DNA from: Comamonas flocculans
GTDB taxonomy: Bacteria > Pseudomonadota > Gammaproteobacteria > Burkholderiales > Burkholderiaceae_C
Assembly: GCF_007954405.1 (NCBI RefSeq)
Contig: NZ_CP042344.1
Span: 1,302,001 to 1,366,000 of the forward strand
Direction: 5' to 3'
Length of the DNA stretch: 64,000 nucleotides
Positions 24,808 through 33,130 of the stretch are shown piece after piece. Each line of letters opens with the position of its first letter. Positions within the stretch are counted from its first letter, which is position 1. The position numbers were made by a program, and so were the translations under genes. The notes beneath the pieces were generated by a model that saw only the letters and a list, made by a program, of their open reading frames with translations, did not search any database and had not been told where the DNA came from.

Positions 24808-25389
24808 TCAGAGCTCGATGCGCGTGCCCAGCAGCTTCAGGAACTGCGCGATCCACGCCGGGTGCGCGGGCCAGGCCGGGGCCGAGACCAGGTTGCCATC
24901 GGTGACCGCCTGATCGACGGCGATGTCGGCATAGGTGCCGCCGGCCAGCTCCACCTCGGCGCGGCACGCCGGGTAGGCCGAACAGGTGCGCCCCTTGAGG
25001 ACGCCCGCGCCGGCCAGCAGCTGCGCGCCGTGGCAGATCGAGGCCACCGGCTTGCCGGCGTCGAAGAAGTGGCGCACCAGCGCCACCACCGCCGGATAGG
25101 TGCGCAGGTATTCCGGCCCGCGCCCGCCGGGCACCACCAGCGCGTCGTAGTCCTGCGCGCGCACCTGGTCGAAGCTGGCGTTCAGCGTGAAGTTGTGGCC
25201 CGGCTTTTCACTGTAGGTCTGCGCGCCCTCGAAGTCGTGGATCGCCGTCTTGACCTGCTGGCCGGCCTTCTTGTCCGGGCACACCGCGTCCACCTGGTGG
25301 CCCACGGCCAGCAACGCCTGGAAGGGCACCATGGTTTCGTAGTCTTCGCCATAGTCGCCGCAGACCATCAGTATCTTCTTCGCCGCCAT
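24808..25389 (-). CDS. DJ-1/PfpI family protein
   Basis: A 193-residue protein with the DJ-1/PfpI fold. The nucleophile elbow SICHGAQ carries Cys119 and His120, and the preceding glycine-rich PGGRGPEYL matches family glutamine-amidotransferase-like proteins. Members act as proteases, glyoxalases or chaperones; which one cannot be told. Encoded alone between REP-like repeats and the SDR gene. Start ATG gives [13 protein letters not shown], typical. Confidence 0.85.
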   Translation of the reverse strand: MAAKKILMVCGDYGEDYETMVPFQALLAVGHQVDAVCPDKKAGQQVKTAIHDFEGAQTYSEKPGHNFTLNASFDQVRAQDYDALVVPGGRGPEYLRTYPAVVALVRHFFDAGKPVASICHGAQLLAGAGVLKGRTCSAYPACRAEVELAGGTYADIAVDQAVTDGNLVSAPAWPAHPAWIAQFLKLLGTRIEL

Positions 25390-25479
25390 CGCTCGTCTCC
25401 CTGGGTTTTCAGCAAAAGCCCATTGTTGGTGCGCTGCGGGCGCGGCGGGTGTTACTCCCTTACTACATGGCGCAGGCGC

Positions 25480-26310
25480 TCAGGCGGCCAGGCCAAAGCG
25501 CTGGCGCAGCCCGGCAAGCAAGGCCTCGTCCCCCAGCTGCTGGCGCGCGCGCAGCACCTCTTCGGCGTCCGCGCCCACCACGTAGCGCACCTGGGCGCTG
25601 CCGTCGGTCGCGGCGCCGTACAGGGCGCGGGCCAGCGCCTCGGGGGTCGACGCCGCGCCGCCGCCCGCGCGGTTGGCGGCAAACACCGCCTGCACGCTGG
25701 CGATGGCGGGCGCATACGGCCCGCCGTCGCCCTCCCAGGTGCGCGCCAGCGAGCGCCCGGAAAAGTCGGTATCCACCGCGCCCGGCGCAAACACCTTCAC
25801 GCGGATGCCCAGGGGCGCAAGCTCGTGGCTGAGCGATTCGGAAAACCCGACCACCGCGTACTTGGAGGCCGCATACAGCGAATACAGCGGCATCGCCACC
25901 AGGCCCGAGAGCGAGGCGATGTTGATGACCACCCCGCTGCCCTGCATGCGCATGCCGGGCAGCACCGCGCGGGTGACGGCGAACACGCCTTCGACATTGG
26001 TCGCGAACTGGCGCCGCACGAGCTCGGGCGTGGCGGTCTCGAACGGCCCGAACAGGCCGTAGCCGGCGTTGTTGATCAGCACGTCGATGCGGCCAAAGCG
26101 CTGCTGCGCCTGAGCGACGGCCGCATCGACCGAGGCCGCGCCGGTCACATCGAGCGCGAACGCCTCGACACGGCCCGCGCCCGGCTCGAAATGCGCCTTG
26201 GCCGGATCGCGCAGCGTCGCCGCCACGTTCCAGCCCTGCGCGGCAAAGTGGCGCACCGCGGCGGCGCCTATGCCCGAGGAACAGCCGGTGATGAAAACGG
26301 TGGATGGCAT
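25480..26310 (-). CDS. Short-chain dehydrogenase/reductase
   Basis: A 276-residue classical SDR. The cofactor motif TGCSSGIG spans 8-15, NNAG is at 80-83, and the catalytic triad Ser133, Tyr146, Lys150 (YAASK) is intact. An Arg at 34 suggests NADP(H) preference. Substrate is unknown; long C-terminal extension after residue 190 resembles retinol-dehydrogenase-like members. It precedes the DJ-1 gene by 90 nt on the minus strand and is divergent from the toxin-antitoxin pair. Confidence 0.88.
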   Translation of the reverse strand: MPSTVFITGCSSGIGAAAVRHFAAQGWNVAATLRDPAKAHFEPGAGRVEAFALDVTGAASVDAAVAQAQQRFGRIDVLINNAGYGLFGPFETATPELVRRQFATNVEGVFAVTRAVLPGMRMQGSGVVINIASLSGLVAMPLYSLYAASKYAVVGFSESLSHELAPLGIRVKVFAPGAVDTDFSGRSLARTWEGDGGPYAPAIASVQAVFAANRAGGGAASTPEALARALYGAATDGSAQVRYVVGADAEEVLRARQQLGDEALLAGLRQRFGLAA

Positions 26311-26419
26311 GCGCGGCTCCTCTTGGCAAAGCGTTCACGCTAACGCCAAGCGGCGCCAGCGTTGTATCCGAATGTCTGGCCACCCGAAACGATGTGAACC
26401 CGCGATACAAGTAGCTCAA

Positions 26420-26443
26420 CGTGCCCAAGCCCGGCAGCCCCGA
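26420..26443. repeat. Left copy of exact 24-nt direct repeat
   Basis: The 24 bases from cgtgcccaagc to agccccga occur identically at 27416-27439, 996 nt downstream on the same strand. This copy lies in the 244-nt gap between the SDR and HigB-like genes; no gene is seen in that gap. Confidence 0.85.
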
Positions 26444-26554
26444 CGCTGCGACCGGATGTCTGCCCCGGTACCGTTGCCAATGCGTCCGAAAAAACTGACA
26501 CGCAGCAAGAGGGCGGCGCTTGTTGGCAATACCCAAATGGAGATAATTGTCGGC

Positions 26555-26935
26555 ATGCACGAACCAGGCATCAAACCACTGGAATGGATCGCTTCAAGCA
26601 AGAAAGACCTGATGGCGATGCCCCGCGAGGTGCAAGACACTTTCGGATATGCCTTGCATCTGGCCCAGACGGGTGACAAGGCTGATGCCGCCAAGGTGCT
26701 CAAGGGCTTTGGCGGGGCGGGCGTGCTGGAGGTGGTGGAAAGCGATGAAGGCGGCACGTACCGCGCCGTGTACACGGTCAAGTTCGCCGAGGCGGTCTTT
26801 GTGCTGCACTGCTTTCAGAAAAAGTCCAGGCGCGGCACGGCTACGCCCAAGGAAGACATGGACATGGTTCATGCCCGGTTGAAGGTGGCCGAGGCGATAG
26901 CACGGGAGTTGGAACATGAAAAAGCGAATCGTTGA
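26555..26935 (+). CDS. HigB-like toxin (Gp49 / RelE superfamily)
   Basis: A 126-residue protein of the phage-derived Gp49/HigB-like family: the start is followed by PLEWIASSKKDLMAMP, then VLKGFGG and the core strand GGTYRAVYTV with the basic tail KKSRRG. Family members are ribosome-dependent mRNA interferases. An ATG at 26537 is in frame, but the ATG at 26555 is preferred because GGAGA lies 12 nt upstream. The coding sequence overlaps the antitoxin gene by 20 nt, implying translation coupling. Confidence 0.85.
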   Translation: MHEPGIKPLEWIASSKKDLMAMPREVQDTFGYALHLAQTGDKADAAKVLKGFGGAGVLEVVESDEGGTYRAVYTVKFAEAVFVLHCFQKKSRRGTATPKEDMDMVHARLKVAEAIARELEHEKANR

Positions 26936-27257
26936 AGGTATCGAGGTAGAGCGCGGCTCGGGCAATGTCTATGCCGACCTGGGCTTGCCGGGGGCCGATG
27001 AGATGCTGGTGAAGGCCAGGCTGGTAACGAAGATCCGGGAGATCATCAAGGCGCACGGCTGGACTCAGCAAGAGGCCGCGCAGGTGCTGGGCATGCCGCA
27101 GCCCAAGTTGTCGAACATGCTGCGCGGGCAGTTCCGGGGCATCAGCGAGGCCAAGCTGATGGCGTGCCTGGCCCGTTTGGGGCGCAGAGTCCAGATCGTG
27201 ATCGGCCCTGATCCGCAAGTAGAGACGACGGGGGTTGTTGAAGTGATATTTGCCTGA
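26916..27257 (+). CDS. HigA-like antitoxin (XRE-family HTH)
   Basis: A 113-residue protein whose residues about 43-100 form an HTH_XRE-type DNA-binding domain (WTQQEAAQVLGMPQPKLSNMLRG-like). It is expected to neutralise the toxin and repress its own promoter. Its first codon lies 20 nt inside the toxin gene. Directly downstream, with a 48-nt gap, is the MmeI-like gene, an arrangement in which the antitoxin could also affect expression of the restriction enzyme. That link is inference. Confidence 0.85.
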   Translation: MKKRIVEGIEVERGSGNVYADLGLPGADEMLVKARLVTKIREIIKAHGWTQQEAAQVLGMPQPKLSNMLRGQFRGISEAKLMACLARLGRRVQIVIGPDPQVETTGVVEVIFA

Positions 27258-27269
27258 ATGTGGCGCCAG

Positions 27270-27295
27270 ACAAGCGCGAACAGCTATCGAAACAA
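27270..27295 (+). repeat. Palindromic-repeat half in MmeI-like leader
   Basis: The sequence agacaagcgcgaacagctat c (27268-27288) carries the CAAGCGC-n3-CAGCTATC half of the dispersed repeat, lying between the antitoxin stop and the start of the MmeI-like gene. Its presence here supports starting that gene at 27306 rather than at the in-frame ATG 27258. Confidence 0.5.
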
Positions 27296-27305
27296 TGTTT
27301 CCGAC

Positions 27306-30300
27306 ATGACCCCTGCCGACTTCATCGCCCAATGGGGTCCGGGCGGCGCCAGCGCCCACCTGAACGAGGAGCAGGGCGCGCAAAGCCACTTCCTCGGCCT
27401 GTGCGAGCTGCTGGGCGTGCCCAAGCCCGGCAGCCCCGAGGTAGCGGACGAATACCTGTTCGAGCGCCGCTCGCGCGTGATCGGCGAGGCGCGCGGCTAT
27501 GCCGACGTGTATTACCGCGACCACTTCGCGTGGGAGAACAAGGCCCCGGGCAAGAACCTGGACGCCGCGCTGCGCCAGCTCTTGCAATACAGCCTGGCGC
27601 TCAGCAACCCGCCGCTGCTCGTCGTCTGCGACCGGCTCGTCATCCGCATCCACACCCAGTTCACCGGCCACCCGAGCGAGACGCACACCATCCGCATCGA
27701 AGAGCTGGCCGACCCCGCCGTGCGCGAGCTGCTGCGCCGCGTCTGGAGCGACCCCGAGAGCTTTCGCCCGCGGCTGACCAGCCGCGACATCACCGAGGAA
27801 GCCGCGCGCAGCTTTGCCACCCTGGCCGAGCAGTTGCGCGCGCGCGGCCACGGCGCCGATGCCGTCGCGCACTTCCTCACGCAATGCCTGTTCTGCTTCT
27901 TTGCCGAAGACGTGGGGCTGCTGCCCGCGCGCATGTTCGAGCGCCTGGTGGGCAACCGCCAGCTCACCAGCGAGCGGCTCACGCAGGGGCTGGCCAGCCT
28001 GTTCACCACCATGCAGACCGGCGGCCTGTACGGCGCCGACGACATCCCCTGGTTCAACGGCGGGCTGTTCGCGCGCATCGACGTGCCCAAGCTCGAAATC
28101 GTTGACATCACCGAGCTGCGCAAGGCCGCCAGCCTGAACTGGAGCGCGATCGACGTCAGCATCTTCGGCACGCTGTTCGAACGCGGGCTCGACCCCGCCA
28201 AGCGCAGCCAGCTCGGCGCGCATTACACCGACCCGGCGACGATCGCGCGCATCACCGAACCCGTCATCACCCGCCCACTACTACAAGAATGGGCGCTGGT
28301 GGCGCAAGACCTGAGCCAGCTTGCGGCCAAAATCAGGAAGAACGGCGACGCTGCGTACAAGAAGACGCACCAGCGCTTCGTGCAATGGCTGGAGCGCCTG
28401 CGGGCGTATCGCATCCTCGACCCGGCCTGCGGCAGCGGCAACTTCCTCTTCATGGGCCTCAAGGCCCTCAAGGACGTGGAACTGCACGCCATCACCGAGG
28501 CCGCGCGCCTGGGGCTCGATCGCGAGCAAGACCTGGTGACCGGCGTGCACAACCTGTTGGGCATCGAGCTGAACGACTACGCGGCCGAGCTCGCCCGCGT
28601 GAGCGTCTGGATCGGCGAAATCCAGTGGCGCATCGCCCACGGCTACGGCGCCAAGACCAACCCGGTGCTGGAGCCGCTTGAGCAAATCGAATGCCGCGAC
28701 GCGCTGCTGACTTGGCCCCTTCCCCCTCTGGGGGAAGGCCGGGATGGGGGCCAGCCCACCCCCATCGAAGCCGCCTGGCCGCGCGCTGACGTGGTGGTGG
28801 GCAATCCGCCGTTTCTGGGGGACCGAAAGATGATCCGGGAGCTGGGCGAGGCCTACACCTTCGCGCTGCGCAAGACCTACGAAGGCCGCGTTCCGGGCGG
28901 CGCCGACCTCGTGTGCTACTGGTTTGAAAAAGCGCGCGCGGCCATGGCCGGGCAAGCACTGAACGCGGCTGGTTTCGTGGCCACCAATTCCATCCGGGGC
29001 GGCGCCAACCGCAAGGTGCTCGACGCCATCGTGCGGGATAGCCGCATCTTCGAAGCGTGGAGCGACGAGCCATGGGTGAACGAAGGCGCAGCGGTGCGCG
29101 TGTCGCTGGTGGCATTCGGCCACTTCAGCCAAGCCGCGACCTTGAACGGCGATCAGGTCCCAGCGATCGCTTCAGACTTGACGAACCTGAGCCACCCCGA
29201 AAGCGACCTCACGCACGCCACGCGCTTGCGCGAGAACGCCGACGCCTCATTCATCGGCACGCAAAAAAACGGACCATTCGATGTACCGGGCGATGTCGCG
29301 CGCGCGTGGCTGGCCTTGCCCAATCCGCATGGGCAATCCAACGCCATCGTCGTTCGCCCGTGGGCCAACGGCCTCGATATCACAAGGCGCCCGCAAGACC
29401 GTTGGGTGATCGACTTTGGCGTGGACATGCCGCAAGACCAGGCGGCGTTGTTTGAAACGCCGTTTCAACACGTGCTGACGCACGTCAAGCCCACCCGCGT
29501 GAACGTCAGGCGAGACTGGCACCGGACGAACTGGTGGTTGTTCGGCGACTCTCGCCCCGGGCTGCGCAAGCTGGCCGCGAACATCGAGCGCTTGATCGTC
29601 ACGCCCATGGTCGCCAAGCACCGCCTGTTCGCGTGGCTGCCCGCGTGCCAAATTCCAGAGAACCTTTGCGTCGCCATCGCCCGCGCCGACGACACCACCT
29701 TCGGCATCCTGCACAGCCGCATGCACGAGCTCTGGTCGCTGCGCATGGGCACCTCGTTGGAAGACCGCCCGCGCTACACCCCCACCACCTGCTTTGAAAC
29801 CTTCCCCTTCCCCGTCGGCCTCGCGCCCGCAGACACCGCCCACCAGCGCACCGAGCCCATCGAAGGCGGCGCGCTGATCCCCGCCGACCTGCCTGAAGTT
29901 CCTTTCGAGAATTTCAAGCCAAATCAGCCTCCAGCCCTTGCCAGTCAAGCGCAACCAGCTATCAATTCAAAATCACCCGCAACCGCCCCGGCGACGCTGC
30001 GCGAACACGCCTGCGCCATCGCCTGCGCCGCGCACCGGCTCGACGCGCTGCGCAGAAACTGGCTCAACCCGCCCGAATGGACTCAGGGCCTGCCCGAGGT
30101 GGTGCCGCTGGGCATGAGCACCTCGCCCTACCCCGACCGCATGGCGCCGCGCCCCGGCCTCTCTGAAGCCGACGCCAAGGCGCTCAAGGCGCGCACGCTG
30201 ACGAAGCTCTACAACCTGCGCCCCGCCTGGCTCGCGCAGGCGCACGCGCAACTCGATGCTGCCGTGGCCGCCGTCTACGGCTGGACGGACTGGCGCAACG

Positions 30301-30377
30301 ACATGCCTGACGAGGACATCCTGCGCCGACTGCTGGCGCTGAACCGGCAGCGCACCCAAACCGAAAGTGCGCCATGA
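27306..30377 (+). CDS. MmeI-like type II restriction-modification enzyme (single chain)
   Basis: About 1,023 residues. The nuclease motif Asp67-X9-Glu77-X-Lys79 has the same spacing as MmeI. The methyltransferase part shows motif I DPACGSGNF (372-380) and catalytic NPPF (500-503, gamma-class adenine methylase), followed by a target-recognition region. One protein would cut and methylate, the methyl mark protecting the host strand. An ATG at 27258 is in frame, but MTPADFIAQW matches relatives. The reading frame contains a REP-like palindrome (28714-28756) and a dispersed-repeat copy (29931-29968). It ends overlapping the next ORF by 4 nt. Confidence 0.85.
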   Translation: MTPADFIAQWGPGGASAHLNEEQGAQSHFLGLCELLGVPKPGSPEVADEYLFERRSRVIGEARGYADVYYRDHFAWENKAPGKNLDAALRQLLQYSLALSNPPLLVVCDRLVIRIHTQFTGHPSETHTIRIEELADPAVRELLRRVWSDPESFRPRLTSRDITEEAARSFATLAEQLRARGHGADAVAHFLTQCLFCFFAEDVGLLPARMFERLVGNRQLTSERLTQGLASLFTTMQTGGLYGADDIPWFNGGLFARIDVPKLEIVDITELRKAASLNWSAIDVSIFGTLFERGLDPAKRSQLGAHYTDPATIARITEPVITRPLLQEWALVAQDLSQLAAKIRKNGDAAYKKTHQRFVQWLERLRAYRILDPACGSGNFLFMGLKALKDVELHAITEAARLGLDREQDLVTGVHNLLGIELNDYAAELARVSVWIGEIQWRIAHGYGAKTNPVLEPLEQIECRDALLTWPLPPLGEGRDGGQPTPIEAAWPRADVVVGNPPFLGDRKMIRELGEAYTFALRKTYEGRVPGGADLVCYWFEKARAAMAGQALNAAGFVATNSIRGGANRKVLDAIVRDSRIFEAWSDEPWVNEGAAVRVSLVAFGHFSQAATLNGDQVPAIASDLTNLSHPESDLTHATRLRENADASFIGTQKNGPFDVPGDVARAWLALPNPHGQSNAIVVRPWANGLDITRRPQDRWVIDFGVDMPQDQAALFETPFQHVLTHVKPTRVNVRRDWHRTNWWLFGDSRPGLRKLAANIERLIVTPMVAKHRLFAWLPACQIPENLCVAIARADDTTFGILHSRMHELWSLRMGTSLEDRPRYTPTTCFETFPFPVGLAPADTAHQRTEPIEGGALIPADLPEVPFENFKPNQPPALASQAQPAINSKSPATAPATLREHACAIACAAHRLDALRRNWLNPPEWTQGLPEVVPLGMSTSPYPDRMAPRPGLSEADAKALKARTLTKLYNLRPAWLAQAHAQLDAAVAAVYGWTDWRNDMPDEDILRRLLALNRQRTQTESAP
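27416..27439 (+). repeat. Right copy of exact 24-nt direct repeat
   Basis: Identical to 26420-26443. Here it is coding and gives GVPKPGSPE-type residues 37-45 of the MmeI-like protein. The HigBA pair and the first 110 nt of the MmeI-like gene lie between the copies. Confidence 0.85.
28714..28756 (+). repeat. REP-like palindrome read in frame within MmeI-like gene
   Basis: CCCCTTCCCCCTC and GGGGGAAGG form a near-perfect stem, followed by CCGGGATGGGGG. In the reading frame it encodes PLPPLGEGRDGG between the methylase motifs (CRDALLTW and VVGNPPF). The peptide PLGEGRDGG is a known signature of such elements within proteins. Confidence 0.8.
29931..29968 (+). repeat. In-frame palindromic-repeat copy near MmeI-like C-terminus
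   Basis: CCCTTGCCAGTCAAGCGCAA and CAGCTATCAATT match the family core, giving ALASQAQPAINS in the same frame as [10 protein letters not shown] of ProA. It lies in a Pro/Ala-rich linker. Confidence 0.6.
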
Positions 30378-30643
30378 CCCGCCCCCGCCCCGCAACGCCT
30401 TCCGAAATCGGAGACGGCGAAGACCATCAGGTTGATGTGCACGATCCGCAGGTGCCACCCGCGCTGCGCCGCGACGTGCTGGCGATGATGCAGCCGGGCG
30501 ATACGCTGTGGCGCTGCCCGCGCCTGGGGGCCCGGCGTGGAGGCTTCGGGTTTTTTGGCACTGCTCGGCAGGACGTGGTGATCGAGTGGTGGTTGCTGGA
30601 CGCCCAGGGCGAGCTGATCGAGGCGTTCTGGGAAGAATCCTGA
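30374..30643 (+). CDS. Small uncharacterised protein after MmeI-like gene
   Basis: An 89-residue protein overlapping the MmeI-like stop by 4 nt (ATGA), so translation is probably coupled. The C-terminal half has a pattern PGDTLWRC..., GGFGFFG and VVIEWWLLDAQGELIEAF, which is a compact alternation of hydrophobic strands seen in small unnamed proteins beside DNA-modification genes. No catalytic motif or membrane segment. Function unknown; candidates are an anti-restriction or accessory subunit, purely by position. Confidence 0.55.
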   Translation: MTRPRPATPSEIGDGEDHQVDVHDPQVPPALRRDVLAMMQPGDTLWRCPRLGARRGGFGFFGTARQDVVIEWWLLDAQGELIEAFWEES

Positions 30644-30676
30644 GCCCAAACCCGGCGGTTGACCGGCAGGTGGCGT

Positions 30677-31324
30677 TCAGCCCCAGGCCGCGCGCAGCCG
30701 CCGCGTCGCCGCCGCCACATCCGGCTGGCCGCAGATGGCCGATACCACCGCCACGCCCGCCGCGCCGCAGCGGCGCACCTGCGCCACGCGGCCGATGTCG
30801 ATACCGCCAATCGCCACGCAGGGCCAGGGGCTGGCGCGGGCGATGTCGGCCAGAACTTCGGGGCCGCCGGCGGGCGCCGCATCGGGCTTGGTCTGCTGCG
30901 CCCAGACCGGGCCCACGCCCAGGTAGTCCAGCGTGCCTGCGGGCAGCGCCAACGCGGCCTGCAAGTGGGCCGGTGTCTGCACCGACAGGCCGAGCCAGCG
31001 CGCAGGGCCGATCAGGCGGCGCGCCTGCACCGCACCCATGTCCCCCTGGCCCACGTGCGCGCCATCGGCACCGATCTCGGCCACCAGGTGCACGCGGTCA
31101 TTCACGATCAGCGGCACGCCGCTGCCTGCCAGCACCTGCGCCAGCGCGCGCCCGAGCGCGACGAATTCGGCATCGCTGCCGTGCGGCTCGCGCAGCTGCA
31201 CCAGCGTCGCGCCCGCCGCGACGGCCTCGGCCACGGTACGCGCGACGCCGTGGGCGCCGCACAGGCCAGTGTCGGTGATGAGGTACAGCCGCAGGTCGAG
31301 CGGCGCGCGCGCCGGTGCGGTCAT
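30677..31324 (-). CDS. thiE: Thiamine phosphate synthase
   Basis: A 215-residue TIM-barrel enzyme that joins HMP-diphosphate and thiazole phosphate to form thiamine phosphate. The conserved VQLREP, VNDR, and [15 protein letters not shown] segments mark the diphosphate site and VAIGGI the second phosphate site. The ATG overlaps the thiM stop by 4 nt, so the pair is coupled and governed by the upstream TPP riboswitch. The upstream open frame of 242 codons is antisense to thiM. Confidence 0.93.
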   Translation of the reverse strand: MTAPARAPLDLRLYLITDTGLCGAHGVARTVAEAVAAGATLVQLREPHGSDAEFVALGRALAQVLAGSGVPLIVNDRVHLVAEIGADGAHVGQGDMGAVQARRLIGPARWLGLSVQTPAHLQAALALPAGTLDYLGVGPVWAQQTKPDAAPAGGPEVLADIARASPWPCVAIGGIDIGRVAQVRRCGAAGVAVVSAICGQPDVAAATRRLRAAWG

Positions 31325-32139
31325 GCGAGCTTCAGGCGCGCGGCCAGCGCCTCGGGCGTGAGCGCATGCAGCTCGTCGAGCAGCGCCACGGCAAAACTGC
31401 CCGGGCCGTGGCTGGACTGCGCCGCCCCGTCCGCCGCCACGGTCAGCAGCGCGGTGGCTGCCGCAGCCGCCAGCAGCGCATCGCCCGTGACGCCCGCAAA
31501 CGCCGCCATCAACGCACCCAGCGCACAGCCCGCGCCGGTCACGCGCGTGAGGAGCGGGTGGCCATTGGCGATGCGCACCAGCCGCTGGCCATCGGTGATC
31601 TGGTCGACGGCGCCGCTCACCGCCACCACGCAGGCGTGCGTGCGCGCGAGCATCACGGCGGCATCGACCGCCTGGTCGGCTGCGGCGGTGGATTCCACGC
31701 CCTTGCCGCCCTGGCCGCCGGCGAGCGCCAGGATTTCCGAGCCGTTGCCACGCACAACGGCCGGGTGGTGCGCGCCCAACAGCTCCAGCGCGATGGAGGT
31801 GCGCCAGGGCACGGCGCCCGCGGCCACGGGGTCGAGCACCCAGGGCACGCCTGCGCCCTCTGCCCCGCGCACCGCCGCGCGCATGGCTTGTGCGGTCTCC
31901 TCGTACGGCGTGCCCAGGTTGACCAGCACGCCGGCGCTGATCGCGGCAAAGCCCTCGGCCTCGCGCGCGTTGTCCACCATGGCAGGGGCGCAGCCAGCCG
32001 CCAGCAGCGCGTTGGCGGTGAAGTTGGCGACGACGATGTTGGTCAGGCACTGCACCAGCGGCGCGCGCTCGCGCAGGGCGTGCAAGGCATCGGCAAACTG
32101 CCGCGGCTGCAGGGAATCGAAAGACGGGGAGGGGCTCAT
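31321..32139 (-). CDS. thiM: Hydroxyethylthiazole kinase
   Basis: A 272-residue ribokinase-like enzyme that phosphorylates 4-methyl-5-(2-hydroxyethyl)thiazole, a salvage step of thiamine synthesis. It carries the N-terminal [17 protein letters not shown] motif and the catalytic anion-hole region [11 protein letters not shown] (about 209-219). Full length for the family. Lies 5-6 nt after the TPP riboswitch. Only thiM and thiE are here, so de novo thiamine genes must be elsewhere or absent. Confidence 0.94.
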   Translation of the reverse strand: MSPSPSFDSLQPRQFADALHALRERAPLVQCLTNIVVANFTANALLAAGCAPAMVDNAREAEGFAAISAGVLVNLGTPYEETAQAMRAAVRGAEGAGVPWVLDPVAAGAVPWRTSIALELLGAHHPAVVRGNGSEILALAGGQGGKGVESTAAADQAVDAAVMLARTHACVVAVSGAVDQITDGQRLVRIANGHPLLTRVTGAGCALGALMAAFAGVTGDALLAAAAATALLTVAADGAAQSSHGPGSFAVALLDELHALTPEALAARLKLA

Positions 32140-32144
32140 GAGGA

Positions 32145-32225
32145 CGTTCCTACGCCAGGATGATCTGGATCAGGTTCAACGGGTGTGCTCTCAGCACGGA
32201 CCAGCTCCGTGCACCCCGCGTCAAA
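32145..32225 (-). promoter_or_regulatory. TPP riboswitch (thi element)
   Basis: On the minus strand the conserved parts GGGGTGC, CTGAGA, ACCCGTTGAACCTGATC, and CCTGGCGTAGGAA appear in order just upstream of thiM. These are the invariant TPP-binding segments. Binding of thiamine diphosphate would reduce thiM-thiE expression, probably by masking the ribosome site, as no T-run follows. Confidence 0.93.
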
Positions 32226-32265
32226 GGGGCGATCTTAGTGCAGTGTGCTTCGGCGCAGTGCGCGG

Positions 32266-33114
32266 TCAGACACCCGCTTCCAGCAGCGCGGCCAATTGCC
32301 CGAGCGCCTGCCCCACCGGCTGGCGCAGCTTCAGTGCCAGCAATTCATCGGCACGCGTGCGCCCCAGATTGACCGCGGCAAGGGGCTTGCCCCATTCGGC
32401 GGCGGCCCGGGCGAAGCGATAGCCGGAAAACACCATGAGGGAGGAACCGGCGACGAGCAGCGCGTCGGCCTCGCGCAGCGCGGCCATCGCTGCCTGCACC
32501 CGCTCGCGCGGCACGCTTTCACCAAAGAACACCACGTCGGGCTTGAGCACGCCGCTGCCGCAGGCCGGGCAGGCGGGCACCACGAAGCTGGAAAAGTCCA
32601 GTCCCTCCAGACAGGCGTCGCCGTCGGGGGCGCTACGCACGTCGGGTGGCAGGTGCGCCGGCAACCAGCCGCGATTGGCGGACTGCAGCCGAGCCTGGAA
32701 ATCCGCACGGGCCAGCGTGTGGCCGCAGGTCAGACAGCGCACCGCGTCCAGCCGGCCATGCAGGTCAATGACCCGTCGGCTGCCAGCCGCCTGGTGCAGG
32801 CCGTCCACGTTCTGCGTGACCAGCAGAGCCACCCGCCCCGCCGCCTCCAGCTGCGCCAGCGCCACGTGCGCGGGGCCGGGGCGGCTGGCGGCGATGCGCG
32901 GCCAGCCGACCAGGGAGCGCGCCCAGTAGCGCTGACGCGCCGCCGCCTCGCGCGTGAAGGCCTGGAAACTCATGGGCGCGGGACGCTTCCATTGGCCCTG
33001 CAGATCGCGGTAGTCGGGGATGCCGCTTTCGGTGCTGCAGCCGGCTCCGGTCAGCACCACGAGGCGCGGATGGCGCCGCAGCAGTGCGGCCAGCGCCTGC
33101 ACGTCGTCGGACAT
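32266..33114 (-). CDS. Sir2-family NAD-dependent deacylase
   Basis: A 282-residue sirtuin. GAGCSTESGIPDYR (23-36) binds NAD, QNVD is at 101-104, catalytic His119 lies in DLHG, and a zinc site is formed by Cys127/Cys130 and Cys182/Cys185. The long insert between the Cys pairs resembles the class II (SIRT4-like) group, whose members remove acyl groups other than acetyl or ADP-ribosylate. It follows the GGDEF-EAL gene by 16 nt. Confidence 0.88.
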   Translation of the reverse strand: MSDDVQALAALLRRHPRLVVLTGAGCSTESGIPDYRDLQGQWKRPAPMSFQAFTREAAARQRYWARSLVGWPRIAASRPGPAHVALAQLEAAGRVALLVTQNVDGLHQAAGSRRVIDLHGRLDAVRCLTCGHTLARADFQARLQSANRGWLPAHLPPDVRSAPDGDACLEGLDFSSFVVPACPACGSGVLKPDVVFFGESVPRERVQAAMAALREADALLVAGSSLMVFSGYRFARAAAEWGKPLAAVNLGRTRADELLALKLRQPVGQALGQLAALLEAGV

Positions 33115-33130
33115 CGCCGAGGCGGCGCGC

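Noticed and set aside
26198..26554. In-frame extension upstream of the HigB-like toxin
   Set aside because: It overlaps the antisense of the SDR gene and lacks a ribosome site; the family starts near PLEW.
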